Part shown: one piece after another, positions 8,493 through 18,193 of the stretch | Position numbering within the stretch: position 1 is the first letter of the stretch | Layout: each line of letters opens with the position of its first letter | Assembly: GCF_018132105.1 (NCBI RefSeq) | Contig: NZ_JWHL01000004.1 | Location: forward strand, 1-64,000 | Reading direction: 5' to 3' | Source of the DNA: Methanocalculus chunghsingensis | GTDB taxonomy: Archaea > Halobacteriota > Methanomicrobia > Methanomicrobiales > Methanocorpusculaceae | DNA: 64,000 bases | Translations under genes and position numbers: made by a program | Notes under the pieces: model-generated | What the model saw: the letters and a program-made list of their open reading frames with translations, nothing else | Database searches by the model: none | What the model was told of the DNA's origin: nothing

Positions 8493-10741
8493 CGCAGCCT
8501 CCGATCCTCACAAAGATCCGGGAGGAGTGTGGCACCCCTGAGGATGCCCTCTCCATCCACCGTATCTTCGGGAGGGAGGCACGGTATGCGACGATCCCTG
8601 ACCCCCTCCATCCCCGCCTCCGCTCCTGGCTCATCAATGAAGGAATCCGGCCCTACATCCACCAGGCAGAGGCGTATGAACGGGCATCAGCCGGGGAGGA
8701 TATACTCCTTGCGACGCAGACGGCATCCGGAAAGACCCTCGCCTTCGCCCTCCCGATCATCGACCGCCTCCTCTCCGACCCCGACGGGCGGGCACTTCTC
8801 CTGTACCCGACGAAGGCGCTCGCCCGCGATCAGCTCGCCGCATTCCAGGCCATCGACAGAGCCATCGGGGCTGGTCTCTCCCCGGCTGTCTATGACGGCG
8901 ATACACCACGGGATGCCCGGCCGGGGATCCGGTCGGGATCGCGGATCATCATCTCGAATATGCATGAGATCCATCATATCCTCTCCTGGCGGCGGCAATG
9001 GGCGGATTTCTTCTCAGGTACCGCATTTGTCGTCATCGACGAGGCACACCGGTACCGGGGGGTCTTCGGCTCCCATATCGCCCTCCTGATGCGGAGGCTC
9101 ACCCGCGTCCTTGCGTACTATGACGCATCCCCGGTCTTTATCCTCGCATCCGCCACCCTTGGAAACCCGGAAGAGTTTGCGGAACGGCTCTGCGGCCGGC
9201 GGGTCCGTATCATCGCAGAGGACGGATCGCCGCAGAGCCCGAAGAACATCGTCTTCTATAACCCGTATCTACGGAATCCCGGGGCATCCCTTACCTCCGA
9301 GGTCTCCCGTCTCCTTGCGATCCATATGCGGTATCGCCACCAGACGATCTGCTTCTCCCCGTCCCGGCGGCTCGCCGAGGTGATCACCCGGAGGACGAGA
9401 GAGGAGCTTGCTGGTGATCCCGCCCTCGCAGACCGGCTCCGTGCATACCGGGCAGGCTACCTTGCCGATGAGCGGCGGGAGATAGAGGCAGGGCTGAAGA
9501 GCGGAGTTCTCCAGGGGGTGGTCTCGACAAATGCCCTCGAACTCGGTGTTGATATCGGTACCCTCGATGCGGTCCTGATGGCCGGATATCCCGGTGCCAC
9601 CATCTCCTTCTGGCAGCAGGCGGGACGGGCCGGCAGGAGCGGCGATGAGAGTCTCGTCACGATGGTTGCCCGGTATGATCCCATCGACCAGTATTATATG
9701 CATCACCCCGACCGTTTCTTCGCCGCCACCGCCGAACACGCCGCCGTCGATATGCGAAACCCGATCATCCTCTCCGGCCATCTCCTCTGTGCGGCAGCCG
9801 AGATCCCGGTTGGTGACGGGGATATCACGTACTTCGGGGATGAGATGATGGCCCATCTCCGGGAGCTCTCAGATGAAGGGCTCCTCGCCTGGACCCGGAG
9901 AGGGTATGTCTATGCCGGAGCCCGCCGCCCCGCCGAGGCCGTCACCCTCACCGGCTCGGCATCAGGGGGATACCGGATCATGGAGAAGGGCCGCCTCATC
10001 GAGACGATGGATGCCGCCCAGGCATACCGGGAGGCGTATCCCGGGGCGGTCCTCCTCCATCAGGATACAAGCTATATCGTCCGGTCGGTGGATCGGGACG
10101 ACGGGGTGATCCGGGTCGATCTCCTCGAGGCCGACTACTTCACCCGCCCGCTCACCACCACCTCTGTCTCGGTCGACCGGATCCTCGGGTCACGCAGTCA
10201 GTCGGGGCTCGCCATCTCCTTTGCAGAGGTGACCGTCACCGAGGCGATCACCGGCTACCAGCTGGTCCGGTATGATCGGATCATCGGCTCTGAGATCTTG
10301 GATCTCCCGGCAAACTCCTTCCCGACGCAGGCACTCATCCTTGCAATCGATCCCTCTCTCCTTGAGGATCATGGCATCGCCGATCCCGATGGCACACTCC
10401 ATGCCGCCGAGCATGCCCTCATCGCCGCGATGCCGGGGCTCGTCATCTGTGATCGAAACGATATCGGCGGCATCTCGACCCGGTATCATCCTGCGGTGGA
10501 CGGGCCTGCCATCATCATCTATGACGGGTATACCGGAGGTGCAGGACTCGCCGCAAAAGCGTATCATCTTACCGGGGAGATCGCGGATCTCGCCGCAACG
10601 ATCGTCGATGAATGCCGGTGTTATGATGGCTGTCCGGCCTGCATCTTCTCCCCGAAGTGCGGCAATGAGAACAAACCTCTTGATAAGGAGGGATCAGCGG
10701 TGCTGCTTCATTCCCTGCGAAAAATGAACGAAGGCAGGTAA
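8489..10741 (+). CDS. DEAD/DEAH-box helicase with C-terminal Cys cluster, MrfA/YprA-like
   Basis: Superfamily 2 helicase of 750 residues. Motifs in order: Q-motif region IHQAEAYERA, Walker A ATQTASGKT (about 71-79), VVIDEAHRYRG (DEAH, about 179), ILASATLGNP (motif III), VSTNALELGVDIG and GYPGATISFWQQAGRAGRSGDESL (motifs V and VI). The C-terminus has the four-Cys element CRCYDGCPACIFSPKC, as in DUF1998 of MrfA. It starts at GTG 8489, overlapping the exonuclease stop; GGAG about 9 bases upstream supports this start. MrfA is a 3'-5' DNA helicase in bacterial excision repair, so a DNA repair role here is likely but not proven. Archaeal Hrq1/Hel308-type enzymes are alternatives; the paired nuclease favours MrfA. 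Confidence 0.85.
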   Translation: MTQPPILTKIREECGTPEDALSIHRIFGREARYATIPDPLHPRLRSWLINEGIRPYIHQAEAYERASAGEDILLATQTASGKTLAFALPIIDRLLSDPDGRALLLYPTKALARDQLAAFQAIDRAIGAGLSPAVYDGDTPRDARPGIRSGSRIIISNMHEIHHILSWRRQWADFFSGTAFVVIDEAHRYRGVFGSHIALLMRRLTRVLAYYDASPVFILASATLGNPEEFAERLCGRRVRIIAEDGSPQSPKNIVFYNPYLRNPGASLTSEVSRLLAIHMRYRHQTICFSPSRRLAEVITRRTREELAGDPALADRLRAYRAGYLADERREIEAGLKSGVLQGVVSTNALELGVDIGTLDAVLMAGYPGATISFWQQAGRAGRSGDESLVTMVARYDPIDQYYMHHPDRFFAATAEHAAVDMRNPIILSGHLLCAAAEIPVGDGDITYFGDEMMAHLRELSDEGLLAWTRRGYVYAGARRPAEAVTLTGSASGGYRIMEKGRLIETMDAAQAYREAYPGAVLLHQDTSYIVRSVDRDDGVIRVDLLEADYFTRPLTTTSVSVDRILGSRSQSGLAISFAEVTVTEAITGYQLVRYDRIIGSEILDLPANSFPTQALILAIDPSLLEDHGIADPDGTLHAAEHALIAAMPGLVICDRNDIGGISTRYHPAVDGPAIIIYDGYTGGAGLAAKAYHLTGEIADLAATIVDECRCYDGCPACIFSPKCGNENKPLDKEGSAVLLHSLRKMNEGR

Positions 10742-10747
10742 GCATGG

Positions 10748-10879
10748 ATGATCGTCTCCACCATAACGAGCATCAGGTTCTCCCGCGAGACAAAAGCAGT
10801 TCTGAATGCCCTGAAAGATCATCCGAGGGAGGGCTATAAAGAGGAGTGGATATCCGCCTCTGAACCAGAGTCGGGATAG
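10748..10879 (+). pseudogene. Short antitoxin-like (ribbon-helix-helix type) ORF, probably truncated
   Basis: An ATG at 10748 opens 43 codons. The first 30 residues, containing SIRFSRETKAVLNAL and KDHPREGYKEE, look like the small archaeal antitoxin-like proteins with a SIRxSxETxxxL strand-helix start and a hPRESY motif. The end (WISASEPESG) does not continue the second helix expected in that family, so the gene seems cut by a frameshift or deletion. It lies between the helicase and the MntA/HepT pair, a place where antitoxin remnants are common. Recognition is by pattern only. Confidence 0.4.
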
Positions 10880-10913
10880 TTCTTAATATGAAAACCACCA
10901 AAGACTCGTTGGC

Positions 10914-11207
10914 GTGAAGAATATGAATGTCCTTGATCTCCTGCGCAGGCACGAATCTGTCCTGAAAGAGCGCTTTGGTATTGCCAGGATCGGCATCTTT
11001 GGATCTTTTGCACGCGGAGAGGAGCGGCCTTTGAGTGATATCGACATACTCGTCTTTTTTGAAGAGGGAAAGAAGACATTCGACAACTTCATGGGTGTGA
11101 AATTGTATCTTGAAGATCTCTTCGGTCGGAAGGTCGATCTCGTAACGGAAGCGGCACTGAAGCCCCTCATCCGCGACCCGATTCTGAGGGATGTTATCTA
11201 TGCGTAG
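10914..11207 (+). CDS. mntA: MntA-type minimal nucleotidyltransferase (antitoxin of HepT)
   Basis: A 97-residue protein with the polymerase-beta-type nucleotidyltransferase motif [17 protein letters not shown] (about residues 29-45), the GSFxRG...SDxD signature of MNT-domain antitoxins, and a later VDLV third Asp. In characterised systems MntA transfers AMP to a tyrosine of HepT and so silences it. It overlaps hepT by 17 bases, the standard arrangement. GTG 10914 and ATG 10923 are both possible starts; a weak TATA (TTAATATG, about 10882) fits either. The pair has lower GC than the flanking helicase and SepRS genes, suggesting acquisition. Confidence 0.87.
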   Translation: MKNMNVLDLLRRHESVLKERFGIARIGIFGSFARGEERPLSDIDILVFFEEGKKTFDNFMGVKLYLEDLFGRKVDLVTEAALKPLIRDPILRDVIYA

Positions 11208-11553
11208 ATCCCAGCTTCTCTATTTACATGATATTGAAGATGCTGTAAAGAGGATACAATCGTATGTTGGGAGTATGACATTTGAGGAGTTCTCAAATGA
11301 TCAGATGCGAATTGATGCCGTCATTCGGAACTTTGCAATTATTGGCGAAGCGGTAAAAAACCTGAACAACGAATTGAAAGAACAATTTCCAGCAACTGAT
11401 TGGAGAGCTATTGCTGGATTTCGGGATATACTGATTCATGGATATTTCGGCGTCGATATGGAGATCCTCTGGAATATCATTACGCAGAAGATTCCAGAGT
11501 TTCAGGCAGGGATTTCTGAAATAATTTTTAAAGAATATAAAAATAAAAATTAA
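11191..11553 (+). CDS. hepT: HepT-type HEPN-domain toxin (DUF86)
   Basis: A 120-residue all-helical HEPN protein. The RNase motif Rx4HxY appears as RDILIHGY (about residues 89-96), where the Tyr is the residue AMPylated by MntA in known systems. The upstream [16 protein letters not shown] and [10 protein letters not shown] are typical of DUF86. Such toxins cleave RNA when not modified. It follows and overlaps mntA. The end is AT-rich (AAAGAATATAAAAATAAAAATTAA) and abuts, convergently, the 3' end of the SepRS gene with no spacer. Confidence 0.87.
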   Translation: MLSMRRSQLLYLHDIEDAVKRIQSYVGSMTFEEFSNDQMRIDAVIRNFAIIGEAVKNLNNELKEQFPATDWRAIAGFRDILIHGYFGVDMEILWNIITQKIPEFQAGISEIIFKEYKNKN

Positions 11554-13140
11554 CTATTCTCCCCGGACCCTGCTCTCCACCGTCATGAAGATCGGGCCCC
11601 GGAGATCGATCTTCTTCCTCGAATCGGTGACGAATCGCATCGCATGATCGGCGATCCTGATATTCACATCCGAAGGAAGTTTTGCCATCTTCACCTGCAC
11701 GGTTGTTCCTTCCCCGCACCGGGCCGCCTCTTCGATCCTGGCGGCGGCGAGGAGTGCGACGGTATCGATGAACCGGATGCCGGTCGGAGTGCCGTTTGCT
11801 CTGATATTCGCAAACTTCTCGGTATCCGGCACTCCGAGGATCGCTCCTTCATGGATGAATATCTCGTTTCCGCAGGCGGGTCCGAGGAGCTTTGAGTTCT
11901 CTTCCGGCTCAATGACCGTGACATCGACGGCGGTCCCGGCGATCTCGCCTGACCAGGCCGGGAATGAGCAGGGGGACGGCTCTGCCGCATGTTCGGTCGC
12001 AACTGCCGCGATCGCCTCTGCAAGCACCCGCCCCGTCTCCGTTGCGGGCTCTTCCCGGACGGTGATTGAGCGGATGAGATCGCGATCCGTGAGGGGCTGC
12101 GGATAGAACTGGGCGTAGCTGAGCTTCCGGACATCATCGGCGTTGTGAATGATCATCGCAAGCCGCTCGACACCGAGGCCGAGATTCATCACCGGGATAC
12201 CGACACCATACTCCCCGAGGGCGGATGGGGAGTAGATCCCAAAGGTCGCCACCTCCACCCAGTCATGCACCGGGTGGCGGGCATAGACCTCGGTCTGGGT
12301 CCCGGGCATATAGTACTTCGACCGTTTCTCATCCGGCCGGAACTCAAAGTCGGTGAACCCGAATGCAGATAACAGCCCTTCGGCAACCGCCATCCCCTCG
12401 TCGATGGTGACATTTTCATCAGCGACGATACAGGAGGCGGAGTGGTAGCTCATCAGCCGGGTTGCCCCCTCCTCCTGCTCCCGGCGGAAACACCGGTCGA
12501 TCGAGAAGAGGCGGATCGGATGGGCCCTCCGGTTCCAGCACTCCTCAAGCGACATGAACCAGCCGCTCGTCATATGTGACCTGAGGGTGGACCGGGACGA
12601 CTCGGGGGCGAGCTCCCGAAACTCGGGGAAGACCGCATCGAGGATATGGACGACGACCGCGTCATCGATTGCAAGGACCGCCGCCATCTCATGGGCGAGA
12701 TCGTCGCCATCAAAGTCGCCCTTCTTGTAGGCATGAAGGGTCGTCCGGAGCGCCTCCTCCTTCTCAGAAGAGATGGATATCCGGGCAATCTCCTCGATCT
12801 CCTCAATCTGCTTCCGTGCGATCCCTACATTCGGGCGGGGCAGGCCGCCGAGATAGAAGACGCGATCAAGAACAGCCATCGCCTCGGGCCCGAACTGCCG
12901 GTACACCTCCTGCTCCTCCACGATGACGGGGTTCATCGCTTCGTTAAAACCCATCGAAAGATATGCCTGCCGCAGTCTCTGGATGGTATCAAAGACCGGG
13001 TGCGGTTCTGCACGGGTATAGGTATAGCGGGGGTACTTCCGGGCGGACGGCGGTTTTGAGAGGACGCTCGTCCCGGCATGCCAGGCTCCTTCAAAATCCT
13101 CTTTCCCGCGTCTCCTGAACTCTTCTGGATCAAATCTCAT
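11554..13140 (-). CDS. sepS: O-phosphoserine--tRNA(Cys) ligase (SepRS)
   Basis: Charges tRNA(Cys) with O-phosphoserine, the first step of the indirect Cys-tRNA route of methanogens; the partner SepCysS is not in this window. The 528-residue length is usual. The class II catalytic core is visible: [18 protein letters not shown] (motif 1 region), the [11 protein letters not shown] and [16 protein letters not shown] motif 2 region, and [19 protein letters not shown] as motif 3 (GLGVER). The N-terminus, [17 protein letters not shown], matches the SepRS family. Its ATG overlaps the taw1 stop by four bases, making it the last gene of the aRF1-argS-taw1-sepS transcript. Confidence 0.94.
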   Translation of the reverse strand: MRFDPEEFRRRGKEDFEGAWHAGTSVLSKPPSARKYPRYTYTRAEPHPVFDTIQRLRQAYLSMGFNEAMNPVIVEEQEVYRQFGPEAMAVLDRVFYLGGLPRPNVGIARKQIEEIEEIARISISSEKEEALRTTLHAYKKGDFDGDDLAHEMAAVLAIDDAVVVHILDAVFPEFRELAPESSRSTLRSHMTSGWFMSLEECWNRRAHPIRLFSIDRCFRREQEEGATRLMSYHSASCIVADENVTIDEGMAVAEGLLSAFGFTDFEFRPDEKRSKYYMPGTQTEVYARHPVHDWVEVATFGIYSPSALGEYGVGIPVMNLGLGVERLAMIIHNADDVRKLSYAQFYPQPLTDRDLIRSITVREEPATETGRVLAEAIAAVATEHAAEPSPCSFPAWSGEIAGTAVDVTVIEPEENSKLLGPACGNEIFIHEGAILGVPDTEKFANIRANGTPTGIRFIDTVALLAAARIEEAARCGEGTTVQVKMAKLPSDVNIRIADHAMRFVTDSRKKIDLRGPIFMTVESRVRGE

Positions 13141-14033
13141 GGTTCCTCCTCAAGGCAGACGACCCGCGAGACGGGACTTTCATCCCGTATCCTGTACCCT
13201 GCATGGCGGCCGACCTCCTCTGCAAAGGATCGGAGATATGCATGGTCGGGCATCTGCTCAACTGATAATCTGCTTCGACTGTATCCGAGATACATATATC
13301 CTTTGATCTCGACAAACGTCGGGGCTGCATCACGGATGATCTGCCCGTACTTCTCAGGCGAGTGATCGTTGATCCCTTTGACAACCGTCATCCGGATCGC
13401 AGAACGACGGCTGGAGAGATACGAGAGGCTCTCCTGGATCCGCCCCCAGTAATCCCCCATCGGCCGGCATACCAGCCGGTAGGTCTCCTCGTCCGGCGCA
13501 TCAAGCGAGATATAGAGCTGGGTGGGATGGAGATCCCTGATGACCCATGGCCGGGTACCGTTTGAGACGACAAAGACGGTATGGCCGGTCTCCATGAAGC
13601 GATCAACAAGCCCGGGGAGGTGGGAGTAGCAGGTCGGCTCACCCGAGAGCGAGATGGCAACCTGGTTTGGCCTCACCGTTGCTTCATCCCACCGTTCCTC
13701 TGTCACCTCGGGGTGGGGTTTGTATCCTGACAATCCCTTTTTATGGAGTTTTGTAACACTGGCGACGATCTCTTCCGGCGACAGCTCGCGGTCTTCATCT
13801 ATGGGAAGCTCATGGGATCGCCAGCAGAAGAGGCAGCGCTGGTTGCACCGGAGTGTCGGTGTCATCTGGATACACCGGTGGCTCTCGATACCGTAAAACT
13901 GGTGTTTATAACACATATCTCCCCCGGCGAGGGCACGTTTGCTCCAGAGACACGGCTTGACCGCGGCAGAAGAGAGGGGGGAGATGAAGTTGTACCCCTG
14001 CCTGCGCAGGGTATCACATGCTTTCGAGTGCAT
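13137..14033 (-). CDS. taw1: 4-demethylwyosine synthase (TYW1/Taw1), radical SAM
   Basis: Forms the tricyclic 4-demethylwyosine base at G37 of tRNA(Phe) from N1-methylguanosine and pyruvate. The 298-residue protein carries the radical SAM motif [10 protein letters not shown] (CxxxCxxC, about residues 63-70) after [21 protein letters not shown], a stretch highly specific to TYW1. Further Cys residues near the N-terminus ([16 protein letters not shown]) fit the second Fe-S cluster of the family. [12 protein letters not shown] is the usual SAM-binding GE-type motif. Its start overlaps the argS end by 20 bases and its stop overlaps sepS, so it is embedded among tRNA charging genes. Confidence 0.93.
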   Translation of the reverse strand: MHSKACDTLRRQGYNFISPLSSAAVKPCLWSKRALAGGDMCYKHQFYGIESHRCIQMTPTLRCNQRCLFCWRSHELPIDEDRELSPEEIVASVTKLHKKGLSGYKPHPEVTEERWDEATVRPNQVAISLSGEPTCYSHLPGLVDRFMETGHTVFVVSNGTRPWVIRDLHPTQLYISLDAPDEETYRLVCRPMGDYWGRIQESLSYLSSRRSAIRMTVVKGINDHSPEKYGQIIRDAAPTFVEIKGYMYLGYSRSRLSVEQMPDHAYLRSFAEEVGRHAGYRIRDESPVSRVVCLEEEP

Positions 14034-15681
14034 CGATACCGAGGGTCAGAAGCCCCTCTTTCAGCGTGTTCTTCGTCGCTTTCACCAGGCAGAGCCGTGC
14101 GTCACGGTTCCGGCCTTCTGCCTTCAATACAGGAACGAACCGGTAGAAGGTGTTGAAGAGATCGGCGAGATCCCGGATATAGGTTGCAAGAAGGTGGGGC
14201 CGGAGATCGGCGACGACAGCATCGAGGATCGCCGGGAACCGTGCGATCGCCTTTGCAAGGGCGATCTCATGGGGATCCTCATACTCATAGACCTCAGCAA
14301 ACTCCCCGGCCTTTGCAAGGATGGATGATGCCCGTGCATGGGCATACTGGATATAGGGGGCGCTCTGCCGCTCGAAGTCGAGTGCGGCTTTCCAGTCAAA
14401 GACGGTGCTCTTCTCCGGTGAGACCCGGATGATATCATACCGGATCGCACCGATGGCGACCGAGCGTGCAATCGCGGCACGCTCCTCATCTGATAACTCC
14501 GGTCGCCGCTTCGTCACCTCTTCGAGGGCGCGGACGGTCACCTCCTCGATCAGCTCATCGGCTGTGATGAACTTCCCTGCACGGGTGCTCATCGCTCCCT
14601 CCGGGAGCGAGACGAACTCGAAATGGAGAATCTCGGGTGGCCGCTCCCCCATCAGCTTCAGGGTTGCGCAGAGCTGTCCCCCGATCAGTTTATGATCGGC
14701 TCCGAGGACATCGATGACGCGATCATAGTTTCTGTCCTTCCAGATATGGTAGGCGATATCACGGGCTGCATAGACGCTCGTTCCATCCGCACGCCGAAGG
14801 ATGTACTTCTTCTCAAATCCGTACTCCGTCAGGTTGAGGGAGAAGAGTTCGCCATCATTCTCCGCTTCGTCCAGTCGGGAGAGGGCGGCGAGTGCCCGCT
14901 CCATATCGCCGATACGGACAAATGTACTCTCCCTGACGATCCGGTCATGGACGGTATTGAGGGCGAGGAGCGTCTCCCGGATCCCCTCCATACAGGTGTC
15001 AACGGCCTCACGGAAGCTGGCCTCCGTCTTCTTCTCTCCATGCTCGATCTCGCGCATCAGCCGCTCAATCTCCGATCCTATCGATGGATCTGCCTCGAGG
15101 TCACGGTTTGCCTGGATATAGACGCGGGCGATATAATGATCCGGCTTCTCTCCCTCATTCCGTGTGATGCCAAGATTCTGAAGCCCCCAGACGACGATTG
15201 CGATCTGGCGGCCCATATCATTGAGATAGTATTGTACCTCAGACGGGTATCCGGCTTTGCGGAACGCCCGGACGAGCGAGTCGCCGATGACGGTGTTTCT
15301 GATATGGCCGACATGAAGGGGGCCGTTGGGGTTGGCACTTGTATGCTCGATCAGCACCCGCTCATGCTTCTTCTGGAGATCGCCATACCCCGGACTCTGT
15401 GCGGCGGCGACAGATCCGGCGAGATATTCAGCCCCGAAGGTGAAGTTCAGGTACGGCCCGACGGCGAGGACCCCCATCCCCTCCGCCTCAGGCATCGCCT
15501 GTATCTTCTCTGCAAGGTCGGCTGCTATCTGTACAGGCGCCTTCTTCTCCTTCTTTGCAAGGGAGAAGGCGATCGTCGATGCGATATCCGCATGATCCCC
15601 TCCATCGACGAGGAAGGGCTCGTCCTCACCGGTGCATGCCTTCAGCATCCGGCTGATCCGGTCAACTGTTTCAAAGTACAT
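14014..15681 (-). CDS. argS: Arginyl-tRNA synthetase
   Basis: Class I synthetase charging tRNA(Arg). The 555-residue protein has the HIGH-type motif in SANPNGPLHVGHIRNT (HVGH, about residues 115-130) and a KMSKS-equivalent EGAMSTRAGKFITADEL (about residues 358-374), the degenerate form usual in ArgRS. The C-terminal DALR anticodon-binding domain shows in QSAPYIQYAHARASSIL and YIRDLADLFNTFYRFVPVL. It begins directly after the aRF1 stop with no spacer and overlaps taw1 by 20 bases, so these four translation genes are one operon. Confidence 0.95.
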   Translation of the reverse strand: MYFETVDRISRMLKACTGEDEPFLVDGGDHADIASTIAFSLAKKEKKAPVQIAADLAEKIQAMPEAEGMGVLAVGPYLNFTFGAEYLAGSVAAAQSPGYGDLQKKHERVLIEHTSANPNGPLHVGHIRNTVIGDSLVRAFRKAGYPSEVQYYLNDMGRQIAIVVWGLQNLGITRNEGEKPDHYIARVYIQANRDLEADPSIGSEIERLMREIEHGEKKTEASFREAVDTCMEGIRETLLALNTVHDRIVRESTFVRIGDMERALAALSRLDEAENDGELFSLNLTEYGFEKKYILRRADGTSVYAARDIAYHIWKDRNYDRVIDVLGADHKLIGGQLCATLKLMGERPPEILHFEFVSLPEGAMSTRAGKFITADELIEEVTVRALEEVTKRRPELSDEERAAIARSVAIGAIRYDIIRVSPEKSTVFDWKAALDFERQSAPYIQYAHARASSILAKAGEFAEVYEYEDPHEIALAKAIARFPAILDAVVADLRPHLLATYIRDLADLFNTFYRFVPVLKAEGRNRDARLCLVKATKNTLKEGLLTLGIDALESM

Positions 15682-16959
15682 CTATAATCCCGTCCTGTAC
15701 CGCAGTATCGCGGCAATTCCACCGAATGCGTTGACGAGCATCGCACCCTCTTCAAAGTCATCGGAGATGATCTCAACGGTGGTGCTGCTCTGATCGGCAA
15801 GATTCGTCAGCTCTTCAATAATATCGGTCTCGGCATCAAGGATGAGCGGCGATGTGCATTTCGGACAGTTGCCAAAGTCGATATCAGAGACCTTCTTCCC
15901 TGGCTCCATCCGGAAGGTTCGCTCCTCCGTATATCCACAGGCGCCGCACCGTATCTCAAGGCGGGACTCACGGAGCTTCGCTGAGAGGAGGAGGATATCG
16001 ACTGCGCCTGCCTCCAGGTTCTTCCTGATGCTCTCCTCACCATATGCGGCAACCCCGTCGTCCTTGGTCAGCTCCTTGAAGAACTTCGACATGATCGCCT
16101 TCTCCCGCATCAGGTCGACACCCTTGAGGGCTTCACCGGCGGCATCGACGAGTTCGGCAAGGCCGCTCTCATTGGTATATGCCACATCGAAGAGGCCGAG
16201 CATCTTCTTTTTCACCTCATGGTGGAGATAGTCCCCGGCGGCAAACTCTTCCTTCGTCGGTGTCGGTCCGCCGATGAGAAGCCCTTTGAACCGTTCAAAG
16301 AAATCTTTCTCTGCAAGGAACGTTTCGCTTGCACGTTCCCCGACCTTCTTGTAGTATTCATTGATTGCGATCAGACGGAGCCGTTCGAAACGTGCTGCTG
16401 ACTGACCACCTTTCCGCTGTTTCCCCGGAACTGTGGAGGTTGTCCCGCTGATCGGCTCGATTCTGTTTCCCCGGAGGAATCCCCAGTAGGATTCACGCCG
16501 ATCAAGGACAAGGAGACCATAGACAAACTTCTCCTCCAGCATCTGCCTGAGAGGCTCAAGCTCGAAGCTGGAGCTGCACCGGTACAGATATGTACCAAGC
16601 GGCTCGGGAGGCTCGACGATGATCGTCTCAAACGTGCTCTTGTCCCCTCCGATATTGACGGCACCTGAGAATACCGCCATCCCGTTTGGTGGAGGGCTTC
16701 TGACATTCTTTAAACGTGCAAGGATAGAGGAGAGGGCGCTCTGGACATTCGTCTTCGTCTGTTTGCTCTTGATGTTTGCACACTGGCCAAACTCATCGCG
16801 AAGCTGTGCCGTTACATCGTATATCTGTTTGTCAGGGGGTATGTACAATGATATGAGTTCAGTTCCGCTCCCCTCCTTCTCCTGGAGTCGTTCAAGCATC
16901 TTCCTGAACTCATATCGGCGCCGTGCCTCATCCTTTCCTGTCTGTTCTGTCTCAGCCAT
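15682..16959 (-). CDS. prf1: Peptide chain release factor aRF1
   Basis: Recognises all three stop codons and releases the finished peptide. The 425-residue protein is homologous to eRF1: the stop-codon-reading NIKS motif is in CANIKSKQTKTNV (about residues 62-74) and the catalytic GGQ in RKGGQSAARFERLR (about 181-194). A zinc-type mini-domain with CGACGY and GNCPKCTS lies in the C-terminal domain. It is the first gene of the aRF1-argS-taw1-sepS run. The 67-bp upstream gap contains AT-rich TTCATAAATTC (about 16986-16996), a possible promoter read on the minus strand. The residue before NIKS is Ala in CANIKS where TASNIKS is more common. Confidence 0.95.
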   Translation of the reverse strand: MAETEQTGKDEARRRYEFRKMLERLQEKEGSGTELISLYIPPDKQIYDVTAQLRDEFGQCANIKSKQTKTNVQSALSSILARLKNVRSPPPNGMAVFSGAVNIGGDKSTFETIIVEPPEPLGTYLYRCSSSFELEPLRQMLEEKFVYGLLVLDRRESYWGFLRGNRIEPISGTTSTVPGKQRKGGQSAARFERLRLIAINEYYKKVGERASETFLAEKDFFERFKGLLIGGPTPTKEEFAAGDYLHHEVKKKMLGLFDVAYTNESGLAELVDAAGEALKGVDLMREKAIMSKFFKELTKDDGVAAYGEESIRKNLEAGAVDILLLSAKLRESRLEIRCGACGYTEERTFRMEPGKKVSDIDFGNCPKCTSPLILDAETDIIEELTNLADQSSTTVEIISDDFEEGAMLVNAFGGIAAILRYRTGL

Positions 16960-17026
16960 GGGGGTCAGTCACCATTAAAAAACTGTTCATAAATTCTCTT
17001 TCTCATCCAATAAAGGTGAGTATTCC

Positions 17027-17524
17027 TCACTCGCGGCACCGGAAGAGGAGGCAGATCGTCTTTGCGTCCGTGATCCGCCCGTCCCGTGCCATCTCCTCCG
17101 CCTCTGCAATTGGCAGGCGGATGACCTCGATCACCTCATCCTCGTCAGGATGATGATCATCTGCCGGTCTGAGATCCCGTGCCTCATAGAGGTGCAGGAC
17201 CTCATCGGTGTATCCGGGGGTGGTATTGATGATGCCCCGGGGGATGAGGGTCCCGGCCCTGAGCCGGGTCTCCTCGACCATCTCACGGTCTGCCGTCTCC
17301 TCGGGGAGCTCGCCATCCTCCATCGTCCCGGCGGGTGCCTCGTAGATATAATCCCCGAGTGCCGGGCGGTACTGCCTGATGAGGTAGCAGTCGTCGCCGT
17401 CACGGGGGAGCATTACCACGGCGCCGCCGGGATGAATGATGATCGTCTCCTTGCTGGTGCCATTTGGGAGATCCACCCTCCGCAGCTCGACCGAGAGCCT
17501 CTTCCCCTGGTAGATCGTCGTCAT
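17027..17524 (-). CDS. NUDIX hydrolase, ADP-ribose pyrophosphatase-like
   Basis: Hydrolyses a nucleoside diphosphate linked to another moiety. The 165-residue protein contains the Nudix box [21 protein letters not shown] (Gx5Ex7REUxEE, about residues 72-92), preceded by APAG; this pattern with the upstream [15 protein letters not shown] resembles ADP-ribose pyrophosphatases. Its ATG overlaps the queC stop (ATGA), so it is the last gene of the queD-queE-queC-nudix operon. A link to preQ0 synthesis beyond co-transcription is not established. It could equally be a house-cleaning enzyme. Confidence 0.85.
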   Translation of the reverse strand: MTTIYQGKRLSVELRRVDLPNGTSKETIIIHPGGAVVMLPRDGDDCYLIRQYRPALGDYIYEAPAGTMEDGELPEETADREMVEETRLRAGTLIPRGIINTTPGYTDEVLHLYEARDLRPADDHHPDEDEVIEVIRLPIAEAEEMARDGRITDAKTICLLFRCRE

Positions 17525-18192
17525 TGCTGCCCCCGGTACCTGATGGGGTCAGCCCGTCCGGTGTTTGCAAATGCCTCCAGCCGGTAATGGCAGGAGGAGC
17601 ATATGCCACAGGCAAGATCATCCTCCCCGTAACAGGACCATGTCTCTTCATAGGGGACATCAAGGGCAAAGCCGGTCCTGAGGATCTCTGTCTTGTTCAT
17701 CCCGACGAACGGGGCGAAGAGGCGTATCGGGGTCTCTGTCATCGTCCCGAGATCGATGACCTTCTGGAATGCCTCGATGAATTCGGGCCGGCAGTCGGGG
17801 TATCCGGCATAGTCGCCTGCCTGCACCCCGATGAAGATCGCCTCTGCGCCGCGTGCCTCTGCAAAGCTCGTTGCGATAGCAAGGAGGTTGGCATTTCGGA
17901 AGGGTACATAGGTGTTTGGATGTTCCGGAGATGCATCATCATGGCGTTCCACGGCCATCTCCGGGTCGGTGAGACTGCTTGCGCCAAATGCCCTGAAGTA
18001 CTCGAGGGAGATGACGACCGGGGGTTCTGCTCCCAGGCGTCTGGCAAGCCTCTCTGCGCATCCAAGCTCTTTTGATTCTGTCCTCTGTCCGTACCTGATG
18101 TGGAGGGGGAGGAGTGTATATCCCATATCCCGGGCATAATACGCGAGGGTGGCCGAATCCATCCCTCCTGAGAGGAGGCATACTGCTTTCAT
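17521..18192 (-). CDS. queC: 7-cyano-7-deazaguanine (preQ0) synthase QueC
   Basis: Converts 7-carboxy-7-deazaguanine to preQ0 using ATP and ammonia; in archaea preQ0 goes on to archaeosine in tRNA. The 223-residue protein starts with the PP-loop [15 protein letters not shown] (about residues 6-20) and ends with a four-Cys zinc site, [16 protein letters not shown]. One base separates it from the queE stop, and its own stop overlaps the nudix gene. All three preQ0 enzymes encoded here lie together in pathway order on one transcript. Confidence 0.94.
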   Translation of the reverse strand: MKAVCLLSGGMDSATLAYYARDMGYTLLPLHIRYGQRTESKELGCAERLARRLGAEPPVVISLEYFRAFGASSLTDPEMAVERHDDASPEHPNTYVPFRNANLLAIATSFAEARGAEAIFIGVQAGDYAGYPDCRPEFIEAFQKVIDLGTMTETPIRLFAPFVGMNKTEILRTGFALDVPYEETWSCYGEDDLACGICSSCHYRLEAFANTGRADPIRYRGQQ

Positions 18193-18193
18193 T

